From: Kitasatospora kifunensis
GTDB taxonomy: Bacteria > Actinomycetota > Actinomycetes > Streptomycetales > Streptomycetaceae
DNA length: 64,000 bases
Direction: 5' to 3'
Assembly (NCBI RefSeq): GCF_014203855.1
Contig: NZ_JACHJV010000001.1
Location: 806,001 to 870,000, forward strand
Below, in pieces: positions 1-8,024 of this stretch. The notes under the pieces were generated by a model. That model was not told where the DNA came from. It did no database searches and saw nothing but the letters and a program-made list of their open reading frames with translations. Both the position numbers and the translations under genes were made by a program. Within the stretch, counting starts at the first letter, position 1; every line of letters starts with the position of its first letter.

Positions 1-123
1 CGGAGGAAAGCGCGTGCAACACAGGTGGGGGAACCTGGTCGACGGGTGACTGCTCGGAGGTCATGCGCACCCCTTGGGGGTTCGGTGGGGGATCCGAAAC
101 GTGCGCCCACGGCGTTGTGGCCA

Positions 124-149
124 CCAATGGCCCGGAAGTAGACCATTGG
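124..149. repeat. inverted repeat upstream of FadR-type regulator
   Basis: Arms CCAATGG (124-130) and CCATTGG (143-149) are perfect inverted complements separated by 12 bases. It could be an operator or an RNA hairpin. It sits about 140 bp ahead of the regulator start, so it may control a transcript from further upstream instead. Confidence 0.4.
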
Positions 150-214
150 CGTACCGCGCATGATTCCGACTCCGCCAGCACCACGTCAAGAGGGACCGCC
201 GCTTCTCGTACGAG

Positions 215-253
215 TACCCAGCCTGGACATCCGGGTACCCAGCTTGGGCATCC
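215..253 (+). repeat. two direct 18-bp repeats, period 21 bp, ahead of FadR-type regulator
   Basis: TACCCAGCCTGGACATCC (215-232) is followed by a copy at 236-253 with two mismatches. The 21-bp period (two helical turns) places both copies on one DNA face, just upstream of the likely promoter. A tandem binding site, perhaps autoregulatory, is the simplest reading. This is inference. Confidence 0.4.
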
Positions 254-254
254 A

Positions 255-285
255 CTGATCACGGCGGCTCGCACCTCGGTACGAT
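255..285 (+). promoter_or_regulatory. probable promoter of FadR-type regulator (leaderless)
   Basis: TACGAT at 280-285 is a fair -10 box with its last base 7 bases before the GTG at 292. That spacing is typical of leaderless actinomycete mRNAs and supports the GTG as the start. The -35 region (CTGATC at 255-260) is weak. Confidence 0.35.
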
Positions 286-291
286 TTCCGG

Positions 292-1038
292 GTGGAGCTT
301 GCAGGCGGCAGCGACCCGCGGATGGACTGGCAGGGCGGCGCGATCTTCCGCCCCGTCAGGACCGGCAACGCCTTCGAGGAGACCGTCGAGCGGATCCTGG
401 AGGCCGTGAAGCTCGGCGTCTTCGGCTACGGAGACCGCCTGCCCGCCGAGCGCGAGCTGGCCGTGCGGCTCGGCATCAGCCGCGAGACGCTGCGCGAGGC
501 GATCCGCTCGCTCCAGGAGGCGGGCTGCGTGGAGTCCCGCCGCGGCCGCTACGGCGGCACCTTCGTCACCTACCGCCTGCCCGCCCCCGACCTGGGCGAA
601 CTGCGCCGCGCCGTCCAGGACATGGGCACCGAGCTGGAGGACGCGCTGACCTACCGGATGGTGCTGGAGACCGGTGCCGCCGAGCAGGCCGCCCGGCGCG
701 ACCTGACCGCGGACCAGCGCGCCTACCTGGAGTTGCGGCTGGCCGAACTCGAGGGCGCCGACACCGAGGAGTACCGCCGGCTCGACTCCCGGTTCCACCT
801 GGCGATCGCCGAGCTGACCGGCTCGCACTCACTGGCGGCCGGAGTGGCCGAGAGCCGGATGCGGCTCAACGACCTGCTGAACGCGATACCCGTGCTGGAG
901 CGCAACATCGAGCACGCCTGCGTGCAGCACCGCGCGATGGCCGAGGCGATCCTGGCCGGGGACGTCGCGGGGGCCCGCCGCTCGACCGAGGAGCACCTGG
1001 CAGCCACGGCCGCACTGCTGCGCGGCTTCCTCGGCTGA
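292..1038 (+). CDS. GntR-family (FadR subfamily) transcriptional regulator
   Basis: This 248-residue protein has an N-terminal winged helix-turn-helix typical of GntR/FadR regulators: the segment around residues 25-75 contains DRLPAERELAVRLGISRETL followed by the R-G-R-Y-G-G-T-F wing. The C-terminal half is an all-helical FCD ligand-binding domain (E-YRRLDSRFHLAIAELTG, with later histidines that normally bind a metal or carboxylate ligand). Such proteins usually repress catabolic genes for organic acids or amino sugars. No catabolic operon adjoins it, so the target is unknown. GTG at 292 was chosen because a -10 box lies 7 bases upstream; ATG at 322 is the alternative start. Confidence 0.85.
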   Translation: MELAGGSDPRMDWQGGAIFRPVRTGNAFEETVERILEAVKLGVFGYGDRLPAERELAVRLGISRETLREAIRSLQEAGCVESRRGRYGGTFVTYRLPAPDLGELRRAVQDMGTELEDALTYRMVLETGAAEQAARRDLTADQRAYLELRLAELEGADTEEYRRLDSRFHLAIAELTGSHSLAAGVAESRMRLNDLLNAIPVLERNIEHACVQHRAMAEAILAGDVAGARRSTEEHLAATAALLRGFLG

Positions 1039-1081
1039 CCCCGGGCGCCCCTGGAGCAGCCACACCCAGCTGACCCCGGGC
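1034..1081. repeat. 13-bp direct repeat that includes the regulator stop codon
   Basis: GCTGACCCCGGGC occurs at 1034-1046, where its TGA is the stop codon of the upstream gene, and again at 1069-1081, 35 bp away. Both copies lie in the gap between two convergent genes. It belongs to a recurring pattern in this window of repeats that start at a stop codon. Confidence 0.6.
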
Positions 1082-1096
1082 CCCTTTGGGGCGGGT

Positions 1097-1894
1097 CTAG
1101 CGGGCCGGCGCGGTGTTGATCGTGTCGTTCGGGCCGTTGTCGAAGTCCGCGTTGTCGGCGGTGATGTGGCCCGCCAGCCCGAGCACCAGGAAGGCGGCCA
1201 GCAGCACCTTGCCCAGCGTGCTGAGCACCAGCGGCCGGGTGGCCGAGGCCGCCGGCTCGCCGCCGGGCAGCGGTTCCTCGCCGAACAGGCCCTTCGGGTA
1301 GGCGGAGGTCAGCATCAGCACATAGGCGTAGAAGCGCATCCGGTAGCGCAGGTAGGCGGCCGTCGCCTCGAAGACCGGGCGCGGCATCCGCCCGGCGATC
1401 AGCACCCAGAGCCAGATGAAGAAGCAGAGCACGAACCAGCCGGTGCCGAGCAGGCTGCTGACGATGGCCGCCGGGATCAGCAGGATCAGCCGGAAGAAGA
1501 CCGCCACCCGGTTCAGATGCCCCGGCCGCACCTGCACCAGCACCGGGAAGTCGGGACGCTGGCGCAGCGAGAAGGGCGGATAGCTGTCGATCAGCAGGCT
1601 CGCGCTGGCGATCACCCTGGTGTCGTAGCCCAGGTAGTCGATCAGGTACCGGGCGATCGGGCCGGGCAGCCGGGCGGTGACGAGCGCGGCGAACCAGCCG
1701 ATCACGACCGCGAAGAAGGCGACCACCGAGAGCACCCACAGGACGATCGCCTGCGGCACCAGCAGCAGCCAGCGGAAGAACACGGTGAGCCGGCGCTGTC
1801 GACCGGGCTCCGGGATGTCCAGGATCGGCAGGAACTCCGGCGGGCCGGTCTCCACCGGCATCGTCCAACCGCCCGGGCCCGGCGTCTGCGCCAT
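1097..1894 (-). CDS. DUF4389 integral membrane protein
   Basis: The 265-residue product has the features of DUF4389 proteins: paired hydrophobic segments around residues 37-75 (FFRWLLLVPQAIVLWVLSVV) and about 135-170, each followed by the motif in which W-x-A-x-x-x-x-R-x-P is followed by a Y-R-Y/M-R-F-like stretch, here M-PRPVFEATAAYLRYRMRFYAY. A third helix lies near the C-terminus (LLAAFLVLGLAGHI). Four to five membrane helices are expected. Function is unknown for the family. It is convergent with the FadR-type gene and divergent from nsrR, so it has its own promoter in the 1895-2030 gap. The start ATG at 1894 is the first in frame that precedes the conserved region. Confidence 0.75.
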   Translation of the reverse strand: MAQTPGPGGWTMPVETGPPEFLPILDIPEPGRQRRLTVFFRWLLLVPQAIVLWVLSVVAFFAVVIGWFAALVTARLPGPIARYLIDYLGYDTRVIASASLLIDSYPPFSLRQRPDFPVLVQVRPGHLNRVAVFFRLILLIPAAIVSSLLGTGWFVLCFFIWLWVLIAGRMPRPVFEATAAYLRYRMRFYAYVLMLTSAYPKGLFGEEPLPGGEPAASATRPLVLSTLGKVLLAAFLVLGLAGHITADNADFDNGPNDTINTAPAR

Positions 1895-2032
1895 GGCGTG
1901 CTCCTTCGACTCGCAGCCGACTCCTCCTCAGAACCCTGACAGCCGGGCCGCCGTCCGGCATCTCCACGACGCCGGACGAGGCAGGCCCGGCGGATCCGCG
2001 GCACCGGGGTTCCGTCCGAGGACCGGGGGCCT

Positions 2033-2055
2033 AATTGGATTCCCAAATACCAATT
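2033..2055. promoter_or_regulatory. NsrR operator at the nsrR promoter (autoregulation)
   Basis: A 23-bp near-palindrome of the 11-1-11 type runs from AATTGGATTCC to AAATACCAATT with a single central base; the outer 6 bases of each arm are perfect complements. Streptomyces coelicolor NsrR is known to bind such sites at nsrR, hmpA1 and hmpA2. A -10-like TAGGCT (2058-2063) follows directly, 7 bases before the GTG start, so bound NsrR would block the promoter. Confidence 0.75.
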
Positions 2056-2069
2056 GCTAGGCTGCAGGC

Positions 2070-2510
2070 GTGCGACTGACCAAGGGAACGGACATTGCCC
2101 TGCGGATCGCCATGCGCCTGGCGGTCCTCGAGGGCCAGAACCCGACCACCAGAGAGGTGGCGGCGGCCGTCGACGTGCCGTACACGCACGCGGCCAAGGT
2201 GGTCAGCCGACTCCAGCACCTGGGGGTGGTGGAGGCCCGCCGGGGCAGTGGCGGTGGGCTCACGCTGACCACGGCCGGGCGGACCGGCTCGCTGGGCCAG
2301 TTGGTCCGGGATCTGGAGGGAGTGGGCGACGTGGTCGGCTGCGAGGACGACCCGCCCTGCCCGCTGCGTGCCGCCTGCCGGTTGCGCGGTGCGCTGCGCA
2401 CGGCACAGGAGGCGTTCTTCCAGTCTCTGGACCCACTCTCGATCGAGCAGCTGGTGGCCCCGCCGACCGGACCGGTACTGCTCGCCCTGAGCGCGCGCCC
2501 GTCCGACTGA
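2070..2510 (+). CDS. nsrR: nitric-oxide-sensing Rrf2 repressor NsrR
   Basis: This 146-residue Rrf2-family protein has an N-terminal winged helix (PTTREVAAAVDVPYTHAAKV) and a wing RRGSGGGLTL. Cysteines at 91, 97 and 103 (C-EDDPP-C-PLRAA-C) and Asp8 match the [4Fe-4S] ligand set known for the S. coelicolor protein, where Asp8 of one subunit and three cysteines of the other hold the cluster. Nitric oxide destroys the cluster and releases DNA. The gene is followed 89 bp later by hmp, in the same direction, with a second operator between them. GTG at 2070 lies 7 bases after the -10 box, so the mRNA is probably leaderless. Confidence 0.92.
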   Translation: MRLTKGTDIALRIAMRLAVLEGQNPTTREVAAAVDVPYTHAAKVVSRLQHLGVVEARRGSGGGLTLTTAGRTGSLGQLVRDLEGVGDVVGCEDDPPCPLRAACRLRGALRTAQEAFFQSLDPLSIEQLVAPPTGPVLLALSARPSD

Positions 2511-2565
2511 GGCCCAGCAACCCCCTGACCCCCTCCCCCGGCGAGGGGCTCCCCTTCTGGTCGCA

Positions 2566-2588
2566 AATACGAATCTGATCTACCAATT
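2566..2588. promoter_or_regulatory. NsrR operator at the hmp promoter
   Basis: A second 23-bp site shares the outer AAT...CCAATT ends with the nsrR operator and the internal ATAC element, though its left arm is less symmetrical. It lies 12 bp before the hmp start codon and overlaps the ribosome-binding site AGGAG. Position and similarity to the autoregulatory site support NsrR control of hmp. Confidence 0.65.
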
Positions 2589-2599
2589 AGGAGCGAGCC

Positions 2600-3802
2600 A
2601 TGCTGTCGGAACAGTCGGTGGCAACCATCCGGGCCAGCCTTCCCGCGGTCGGCGCGGCGATCGGCGAGATCACCCCGCTCTTCTACCGCAAGCTGTTCGC
2701 CGCCCACCCGGAACTGCTGCGCGACCTGTTCAACCGCGGCAACCAGGCCAACGGCAGCCAGCAGCAGGCCCTGGCCGGCTCCATCGCCGCCTTCGCCGGC
2801 GCGCTGGTCGAGCACCCCGAGCTGCGCCCGGACGCGATGCTCAGCCGGATCGCGCACAAGCACGCCTCACTCGGCATCAGCCCCGGGCAGTACCCGATCG
2901 TGCACGAGCACCTGTTCGCCGCGATCGTCGAGGTACTCGGCGAGGCGGTGACCCCCGAGGTCGCCGCGGCCTGGGACGAGGTCTACTGGCTGATGGCCAA
3001 CGCGCTGATCGCCATCGAAGGGCGACTGCGCGAGCGGGCCGACGCCGCCGGTGACCGGCTCTGGCGCGACTACCTGGTCGACGCCCGCCGCCAGGAGACC
3101 GCCGAGGTGGTCACCTTCGCGGTCCGCCCGCTGGACGGCGGCCCGCTGCCCGCCCTGCGGCCCGGGCAGTACGTCTCGGTGCAGGTCGTGCTGCCGGACG
3201 GCGCGCGGCAGATACGCCAGTACAGCATCTCGGGGCGCACCGACGACGCGCTCTGCTTCACCGTCAAGCAGGTCAGGGGCACGAACCCGCAGGACCCGGC
3301 CGGCGAGGTGTCGAACCACCTGCACGAGCACGTCGAGGTCGGCCGGGTGCTGCGACTGAGCCCGCCGTTCGGCGACGTCCACCTGGAGGAGGCCGCCGAA
3401 GGCCCGGTGCTGCTCGTCTCCGCCGGGATCGGCTGCACCCCGATGATCGGCATGCTCGACCACCTGGCCGCCACCGGCGCCACCCGGCAGGTGATCTCGG
3501 TGCACGCCGACCACAGCGAGGCCACCCACGCCTTCCGCGACGCCCTGCGGGAGCTCACGGCGAAGCTGCCCGGCGCCACCGCGGAGGTCTGGTACGAGCA
3601 GCCGGCCGGCGACTGGCCCGCCGAGCGCACCGGGCGAATCGACCTCAACGCCTTGGAACTGCCCGCCGGCCTGACCGCCTACCTCTGCGGCCCGCTCCCG
3701 TTCCTGCGCGCCGCCCGCGCGCAGCTGCTCGCCGCCGGGGTGCCCGCGGCCGACATCCACTACGAGGTCTTCGGCCCCGACCTGTGGCTCGGCGAAAACT
3801 GA
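2600..3802 (+). CDS. hmp: flavohemoprotein, nitric oxide dioxygenase
   Basis: The 400-residue cytosolic enzyme oxidises NO to nitrate with O2 and NAD(P)H. Residues 1-135 form the globin domain, with distal Tyr29 (FYRKLF) and the proximal histidine at about 88 (KHASLGI). Residues 150-255 form the FAD domain (RQYSIS binding motif) and 260-400 the NAD domain (GIGCTPM, then the C-terminal YEVFGP signature). Length is that of the family. A clear AGGAG lies 8 bases before the ATG. Together with nsrR and the operators it makes a self-contained NO-response module. Confidence 0.95.
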   Translation: MLSEQSVATIRASLPAVGAAIGEITPLFYRKLFAAHPELLRDLFNRGNQANGSQQQALAGSIAAFAGALVEHPELRPDAMLSRIAHKHASLGISPGQYPIVHEHLFAAIVEVLGEAVTPEVAAAWDEVYWLMANALIAIEGRLRERADAAGDRLWRDYLVDARRQETAEVVTFAVRPLDGGPLPALRPGQYVSVQVVLPDGARQIRQYSISGRTDDALCFTVKQVRGTNPQDPAGEVSNHLHEHVEVGRVLRLSPPFGDVHLEEAAEGPVLLVSAGIGCTPMIGMLDHLAATGATRQVISVHADHSEATHAFRDALRELTAKLPGATAEVWYEQPAGDWPAERTGRIDLNALELPAGLTAYLCGPLPFLRAARAQLLAAGVPAADIHYEVFGPDLWLGEN

Positions 3803-3809
3803 CGCAGCG

Positions 3810-4745
3810 TCAATCTGACTGCACGGCAGGGGCAGCGCCCCAGGCAAGACGCTCCGCCGAGCGGAACTCACCCGGGGTGCAGCCGGCCTCGCGCAGGAAG
3901 AACTTGCCGAAGTTGGTCGCCTCACCAAAACCCACCCGGCGGCCGATCGCCGCGACCGGCAGGTCGGTGTGGACCAGCAGTCGGCGGGCCTCCAGCACCA
4001 CACGGTCCTCGATCAGCTGCTTGGCGGTGCGCCCGGTGGCGGCCTGGCAGGCCCGGTTCAGGGTGCGCGACGCGTAGCCGAGGCGGTCGGCATAGTCCTG
4101 GGCCCGCCGGGTCCGGGCGAAGGAGCGTTCCAACTCCGCCTGGAAGCGGCGCAGTACGGAATCCGCGGGCAGCCCGGGCCCCGAGGCCGGTGCGATCCTC
4201 GCCAGCCGAACCAGCAGCCCCGCCAGCAGCAACCGCAGCAGCTCGACGGTCAACTGACCGCCCGCCGGGAGCCGTTCGTACTCCGCGACCAGCTCGGCGG
4301 CAGCGGCGGCGAGCGGCGCGTAGTCGCTCTCGGCGAGCGACCACCTCGCCGCCGCCGGATCCTGGACCAGGTCGAGGACCGCACCGAGCGGGCTCGGCAC
4401 CGCGAAGGCCGGCATGAAGGTCGGCGTGAAGAGCAGCACCACCGCGTCCAGCCAGGCCGGCTCCCCGCTCGGGGCGGCCGGCAGTCGCTGCAACTGGCCG
4501 GGGCGCACCCACAACACCGTGCCGGCCTCACAGGGGTAAGCGACGAAATCGACCATCGCCGTGCCCTGGCCGCCGGTCACCAGGATGAGCTGGTGGAAGT
4601 CCAGCCGACTGGCGGGGAGGAACCGTCTCGGCTGCAGGCGGCCGGACAGCTCGGCGTAGCTGAGCGCCTCCAGGCCCAGCCCAGGGCGGCGCGGGTTGTC
4701 GTAGCCGATCTCGACCACATCGGCGGTCTGTCCAGTTCTCACCAT
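3810..4745 (-). CDS. AraC-family regulator with N-terminal cupin-like domain
   Basis: The 311-residue protein has an N-terminal sensing half with an AraC-type cupin pattern (LDFHQLILVTGGQGTAMVDF, then a P-C-EAGTVLWVRPGQLQRL strand) and a C-terminal double HTH, including YADRLGYASRTLNRACQAATG and GRRVGFGEATNFGKFFLREAGCTPGEFR. I start it at the ATG at 4745, because the conserved domain begins right after and the longer frame upstream only mirrors the divergent hydrolase gene. It is divergent from that hydrolase, with tandem direct repeats in the shared promoter, so it probably controls it. Its stop lies 7 bp beyond the hmp stop on the opposite strand. Confidence 0.85.
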   Translation of the reverse strand: MVRTGQTADVVEIGYDNPRRPGLGLEALSYAELSGRLQPRRFLPASRLDFHQLILVTGGQGTAMVDFVAYPCEAGTVLWVRPGQLQRLPAAPSGEPAWLDAVVLLFTPTFMPAFAVPSPLGAVLDLVQDPAAARWSLAESDYAPLAAAAAELVAEYERLPAGGQLTVELLRLLLAGLLVRLARIAPASGPGLPADSVLRRFQAELERSFARTRRAQDYADRLGYASRTLNRACQAATGRTAKQLIEDRVVLEARRLLVHTDLPVAAIGRRVGFGEATNFGKFFLREAGCTPGEFRSAERLAWGAAPAVQSD

Positions 4746-4809
4746 GGTGAGACCCGACCCTACCTCGCCCGCGACGCCTCGGGCGACCGATCCTGGAACG
4801 GCACCGAGA

Positions 4810-4840
4810 ACTCCCACGCACCTCGACACTCCCACGCACC
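4810..4840. repeat. tandem direct repeat in the AraC/hydrolase divergent promoter
   Basis: ACTCCCACGCACC occurs at 4810-4822 and again, identical, at 4828-4840 (period 18 bp). AraC-type regulators commonly bind two direct half-sites, so this is a good candidate operator for the neighbouring AraC-type protein. The site ends 19 bp before the hydrolase start codon. Confidence 0.5.
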
Positions 4841-4859
4841 CCGGAAGGCGGGCCGCACC

Positions 4860-5672
4860 ATGCCCTTCGCCGAAATCGACCACCGACGCTTCCACTACCA
4901 GGACACCGGCGGCCCCGGCCCGGCCGTCGTCCTCAGCCACGGCAACCTGATGGACGGCTCCATGTGGGACGCCCAAGTAGCTGCGCTGCGAGGCGAGTTC
5001 CGCTGCATCAGCTGGGACGAGCGGCTGCACGGGCGCACCGAGGACGACGGCGCGCCGCACGACTACTGGGCCTCGGCACGCGACCTGCTCGGCCTGCTCG
5101 ACCACCTGGGCATCGAGCGCGCCGCCCTGGTCGGCCACTCGCAGGGCGGATTCCTCTCGCTGCGGGCCGCGCTGCTGGCGCCCGAGCGGGTACGGGCTCT
5201 GGTGCTGGTGGACAGCTCGGCGGCGGCCTGGCCACCGCAGGCGCTGGCCCAGATGGGGCAGATCGCCGAAGGCTTCCGCAGCGGCGGACCACGCGCCGTC
5301 GCCCCTGCCCTGCTCGACCTGCTGCTCGGGCCCGGCGATCTGCACACCGGTCTGCACGCCGCCTGGCAGGCCCGGTGGGAGCGCCAGCCACGGGAGCGAC
5401 TGGCCACGGCGGTCAACGTGCTGATGGCCGTGGCGGAGCTGGCCGGGCGGCTGTCGGAGATCACCGCGCCGGCCCTGGTGATTCACGGCGCGGCCGACCA
5501 GCCGGTACCTGCCGCGCTCGGCGTCATGCTGAGCGAACTACTGCCCGGTGCCGAGCCGTTGGTGCTGATCCCGGACGCCGGACACACCCCGCCGCTCACC
5601 CACCCGGAACCGGTGAACGCCGCGCTGGCCGGCTTCCTGCGCGCCAGGGTGACGGCGGACGCGGCGGGCTGA
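4860..5672 (+). CDS. alpha/beta hydrolase
   Basis: The 270-residue protein has the alpha/beta-hydrolase fold: HGN oxyanion motif after the second strand (VVLSHGNLMDGSMW), nucleophile elbow G-H-S-Q-G (about residues 92-96), an acid in HGAADQPVP and the catalytic histidine in DAGHTPPLTHPE. These mark a serine hydrolase of the epoxide-hydrolase/haloperoxidase-like group; the substrate cannot be told. The ATG at 4860 follows GGAAGG. The neighbour is a divergent AraC-type regulator, which suggests inducible expression. Confidence 0.85.
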   Translation: MPFAEIDHRRFHYQDTGGPGPAVVLSHGNLMDGSMWDAQVAALRGEFRCISWDERLHGRTEDDGAPHDYWASARDLLGLLDHLGIERAALVGHSQGGFLSLRAALLAPERVRALVLVDSSAAAWPPQALAQMGQIAEGFRSGGPRAVAPALLDLLLGPGDLHTGLHAAWQARWERQPRERLATAVNVLMAVAELAGRLSEITAPALVIHGAADQPVPAALGVMLSELLPGAEPLVLIPDAGHTPPLTHPEPVNAALAGFLRARVTADAAG

Positions 5673-5825
5673 CCGCCTGTCGGCATACGGCGCGCCGATC
5701 CCGGTATGGTGACCGTCAGCACGGGTTCAGTCACTCCTGGTCGCACGGTCGAGCCGGAGCCGGTTCGGCTGCGCGACGACTGCACCCGTGCCCTGTCCTG
5801 TCCCCGGGTTATGAGGAGGCGTCAC

Positions 5826-7019
<1,194 letters not shown>

Positions 7020-7038
7020 GCGTCAGCACGGCTCCACC

Positions 7039-7081
7039 CCGGACCCCGCCCACGCGCACCCGACGCGCCGGCGGGGTCCGG
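7039..7081 (+). terminator. terminator hairpin after tuf
   Basis: Perfect 12-bp arms CCGGACCCCGCC (7039-7050) and GGCGGGGTCCGG (7070-7081) with a 19-base loop lie 20 bp after the tuf stop. There is no T-run, as is usual for actinomycete terminators. It also precedes the stop of the convergent gene, so it may serve both strands. Confidence 0.7.
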
Positions 7082-7097
7082 CGCCGCCTGCGGCCCC

Positions 7098-7517
7098 TCA
7101 GTCCTCCAGTGCCTCCCGGATCCGGCGCGAGGGGCTGAACGCGTAGAGGTCGAGGACGCCCGGCGGCTCCACCGCACCAGGACCGCCGGCCGCCACCCAG
7201 GCGGTGATGTCCCGCGCCGCCTCCTCGTCGTTGACCTGCCCCAACCAGACCGGCCGTCCACCGGCCCGCCGCCCCTGGGGCGAGGGCTGTATGACGATCA
7301 CGTTCGCGCGCTCGCAGGCATCCAGACAGCCGACCGGACGCACCTCGGCCACCCCGGCGAGAGCCGCGCGCAGGCCGGTGAGCTGGGCCGCGTGATCAAG
7401 ACCGGGGACCTTCTCGGGGGTGCCGCAGCAGCAGCCGCGGCACACCGTCACGGTGCAGCGCCCCGCACCGCCGCGACCTGCCGCCGTACCGTCTTCACCA
7501 CTTCGCCGCCTGCCCAT
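7098..7517 (-). CDS. thioredoxin-like [2Fe-2S] ferredoxin-domain protein
   Basis: The 139-residue protein has the cysteine pattern of thioredoxin-fold ferredoxins: a first cluster CRGCCCG around residues 25-31 and a second, VGCLDACERANVI, around 62-74. Such domains bind a [2Fe-2S] cluster for electron transfer; the partner is unknown. The C-terminal third (LGQVNDEEAARDITAWVAAG) matches the end of this family. The Arg/Gly-rich first 18 residues are probably disordered, and the true start may be a few codons later. It is convergent with tuf. Confidence 0.7.
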   Translation of the reverse strand: MGRRRSGEDGTAAGRGGAGRCTVTVCRGCCCGTPEKVPGLDHAAQLTGLRAALAGVAEVRPVGCLDACERANVIVIQPSPQGRRAGGRPVWLGQVNDEEAARDITAWVAAGGPGAVEPPGVLDLYAFSPSRRIREALED

Positions 7518-7568
7518 CCCGGCACCGTATCCCAGCCGGAACGCGGCTGGTCAGACGAGCCCCCGGCG

Positions 7569-7817
7569 TCAGCCCCGACGCCAGCGCCCCTTGCGCACCC
7601 GGCTCCAGAACCAGCCGGCCGGCGGCCGGTCGGAGCGCCACGGCTGCGGCTCGGGCGGCTCGCGCCGCCAGCGCGCGGCGAGCATCCGCGCCCGCCCGGA
7701 CGGCTCGACCACCGGTGCCGAGCGGACGAACGCCTCGTCCAGCTCCACTTCGTCCCAGTCACCCACCGGTTCGACACCGTCCTCATCTCCGCCGGACGGC
7801 GCGTTCGCGCTGCTCAT
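7569..7817 (-). CDS. small conserved hypothetical protein
   Basis: This 82-residue acidic-to-basic protein starts with a low-complexity acidic region (SGGDEDGVEPVGDWDEVELDEAFV), then a helix RARMLAARWRREPPEP and an Arg/Trp-rich tail. I recognise the general pattern from small streptomycete proteins of unknown role, but can assign no function. No signal peptide or membrane segment is visible. It lies 51 bp upstream of the ferredoxin-like gene in the same direction and may be cotranscribed with it. Confidence 0.55.
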   Translation of the reverse strand: MSSANAPSGGDEDGVEPVGDWDEVELDEAFVRSAPVVEPSGRARMLAARWRREPPEPQPWRSDRPPAGWFWSRVRKGRWRRG

Positions 7818-7862
7818 CGACCTACCACCCGTTCCTCTCGACCGCTACGGTGGTCTGTCGAT

Positions 7863-8024
7863 TCAACGCGCACCTGCGCTCGGCAGTGCCCGCACCGGGG
7901 GCGGTGTCCGGGAAGCCCGCATCCATAGCGGCGCGGGGACACGCGCCCTCGGCGGGCGGGCGGTGCCGAGTTGGTCGGCCAGTTCCCGCAGGTTGGCGAG
8001 CGCCGCCGCTTGGTGCGGCGTCAC
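7863..8024 (-). CDS. small ORF translationally coupled to the terpene synthase
   Basis: A 53-codon frame starts at a GTG that overlaps the terpene synthase stop codon (GTGA, 8021-8024). Its first part (TPHQAAALANLRELADQLG) looks like a real amphipathic helix; the rest is Pro/Arg-rich. Overlap and codon use favour a true gene, or the remnant of a longer one, but I know no homologue. It would be the third gene of a zinc-ribbon, terpene synthase, small-ORF set. Confidence 0.35.
   Translation of the reverse strand: MTPHQAAALANLRELADQLGTARPPRARVPAPLWMRASRTPPPVRALPSAGAR

Larger units (their letters stand above)
1..291. other. upstream region of the FadR-type regulator, no confident gene
   Basis: I see no convincing protein gene here. 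A very short frame, GTG at 14 with a purine-rich GGAGGA before it, runs only 11 codons to a TGA at 47-49 and could be a leader or the tail of something outside the window. The stretch holds an inverted repeat (124-149), a 21-bp-period direct repeat (215-253) and a promoter-like -10 box (280-285) serving the gene at 292. Confidence 0.5.

Noticed and set aside
63..1073. Long plus-strand frame of 336 codons over the FadR-type gene
   Set aside because: Arg/Pro/Gly-rich translation with no domain; it is a frame shadow of the GntR-type gene at 292-1038.
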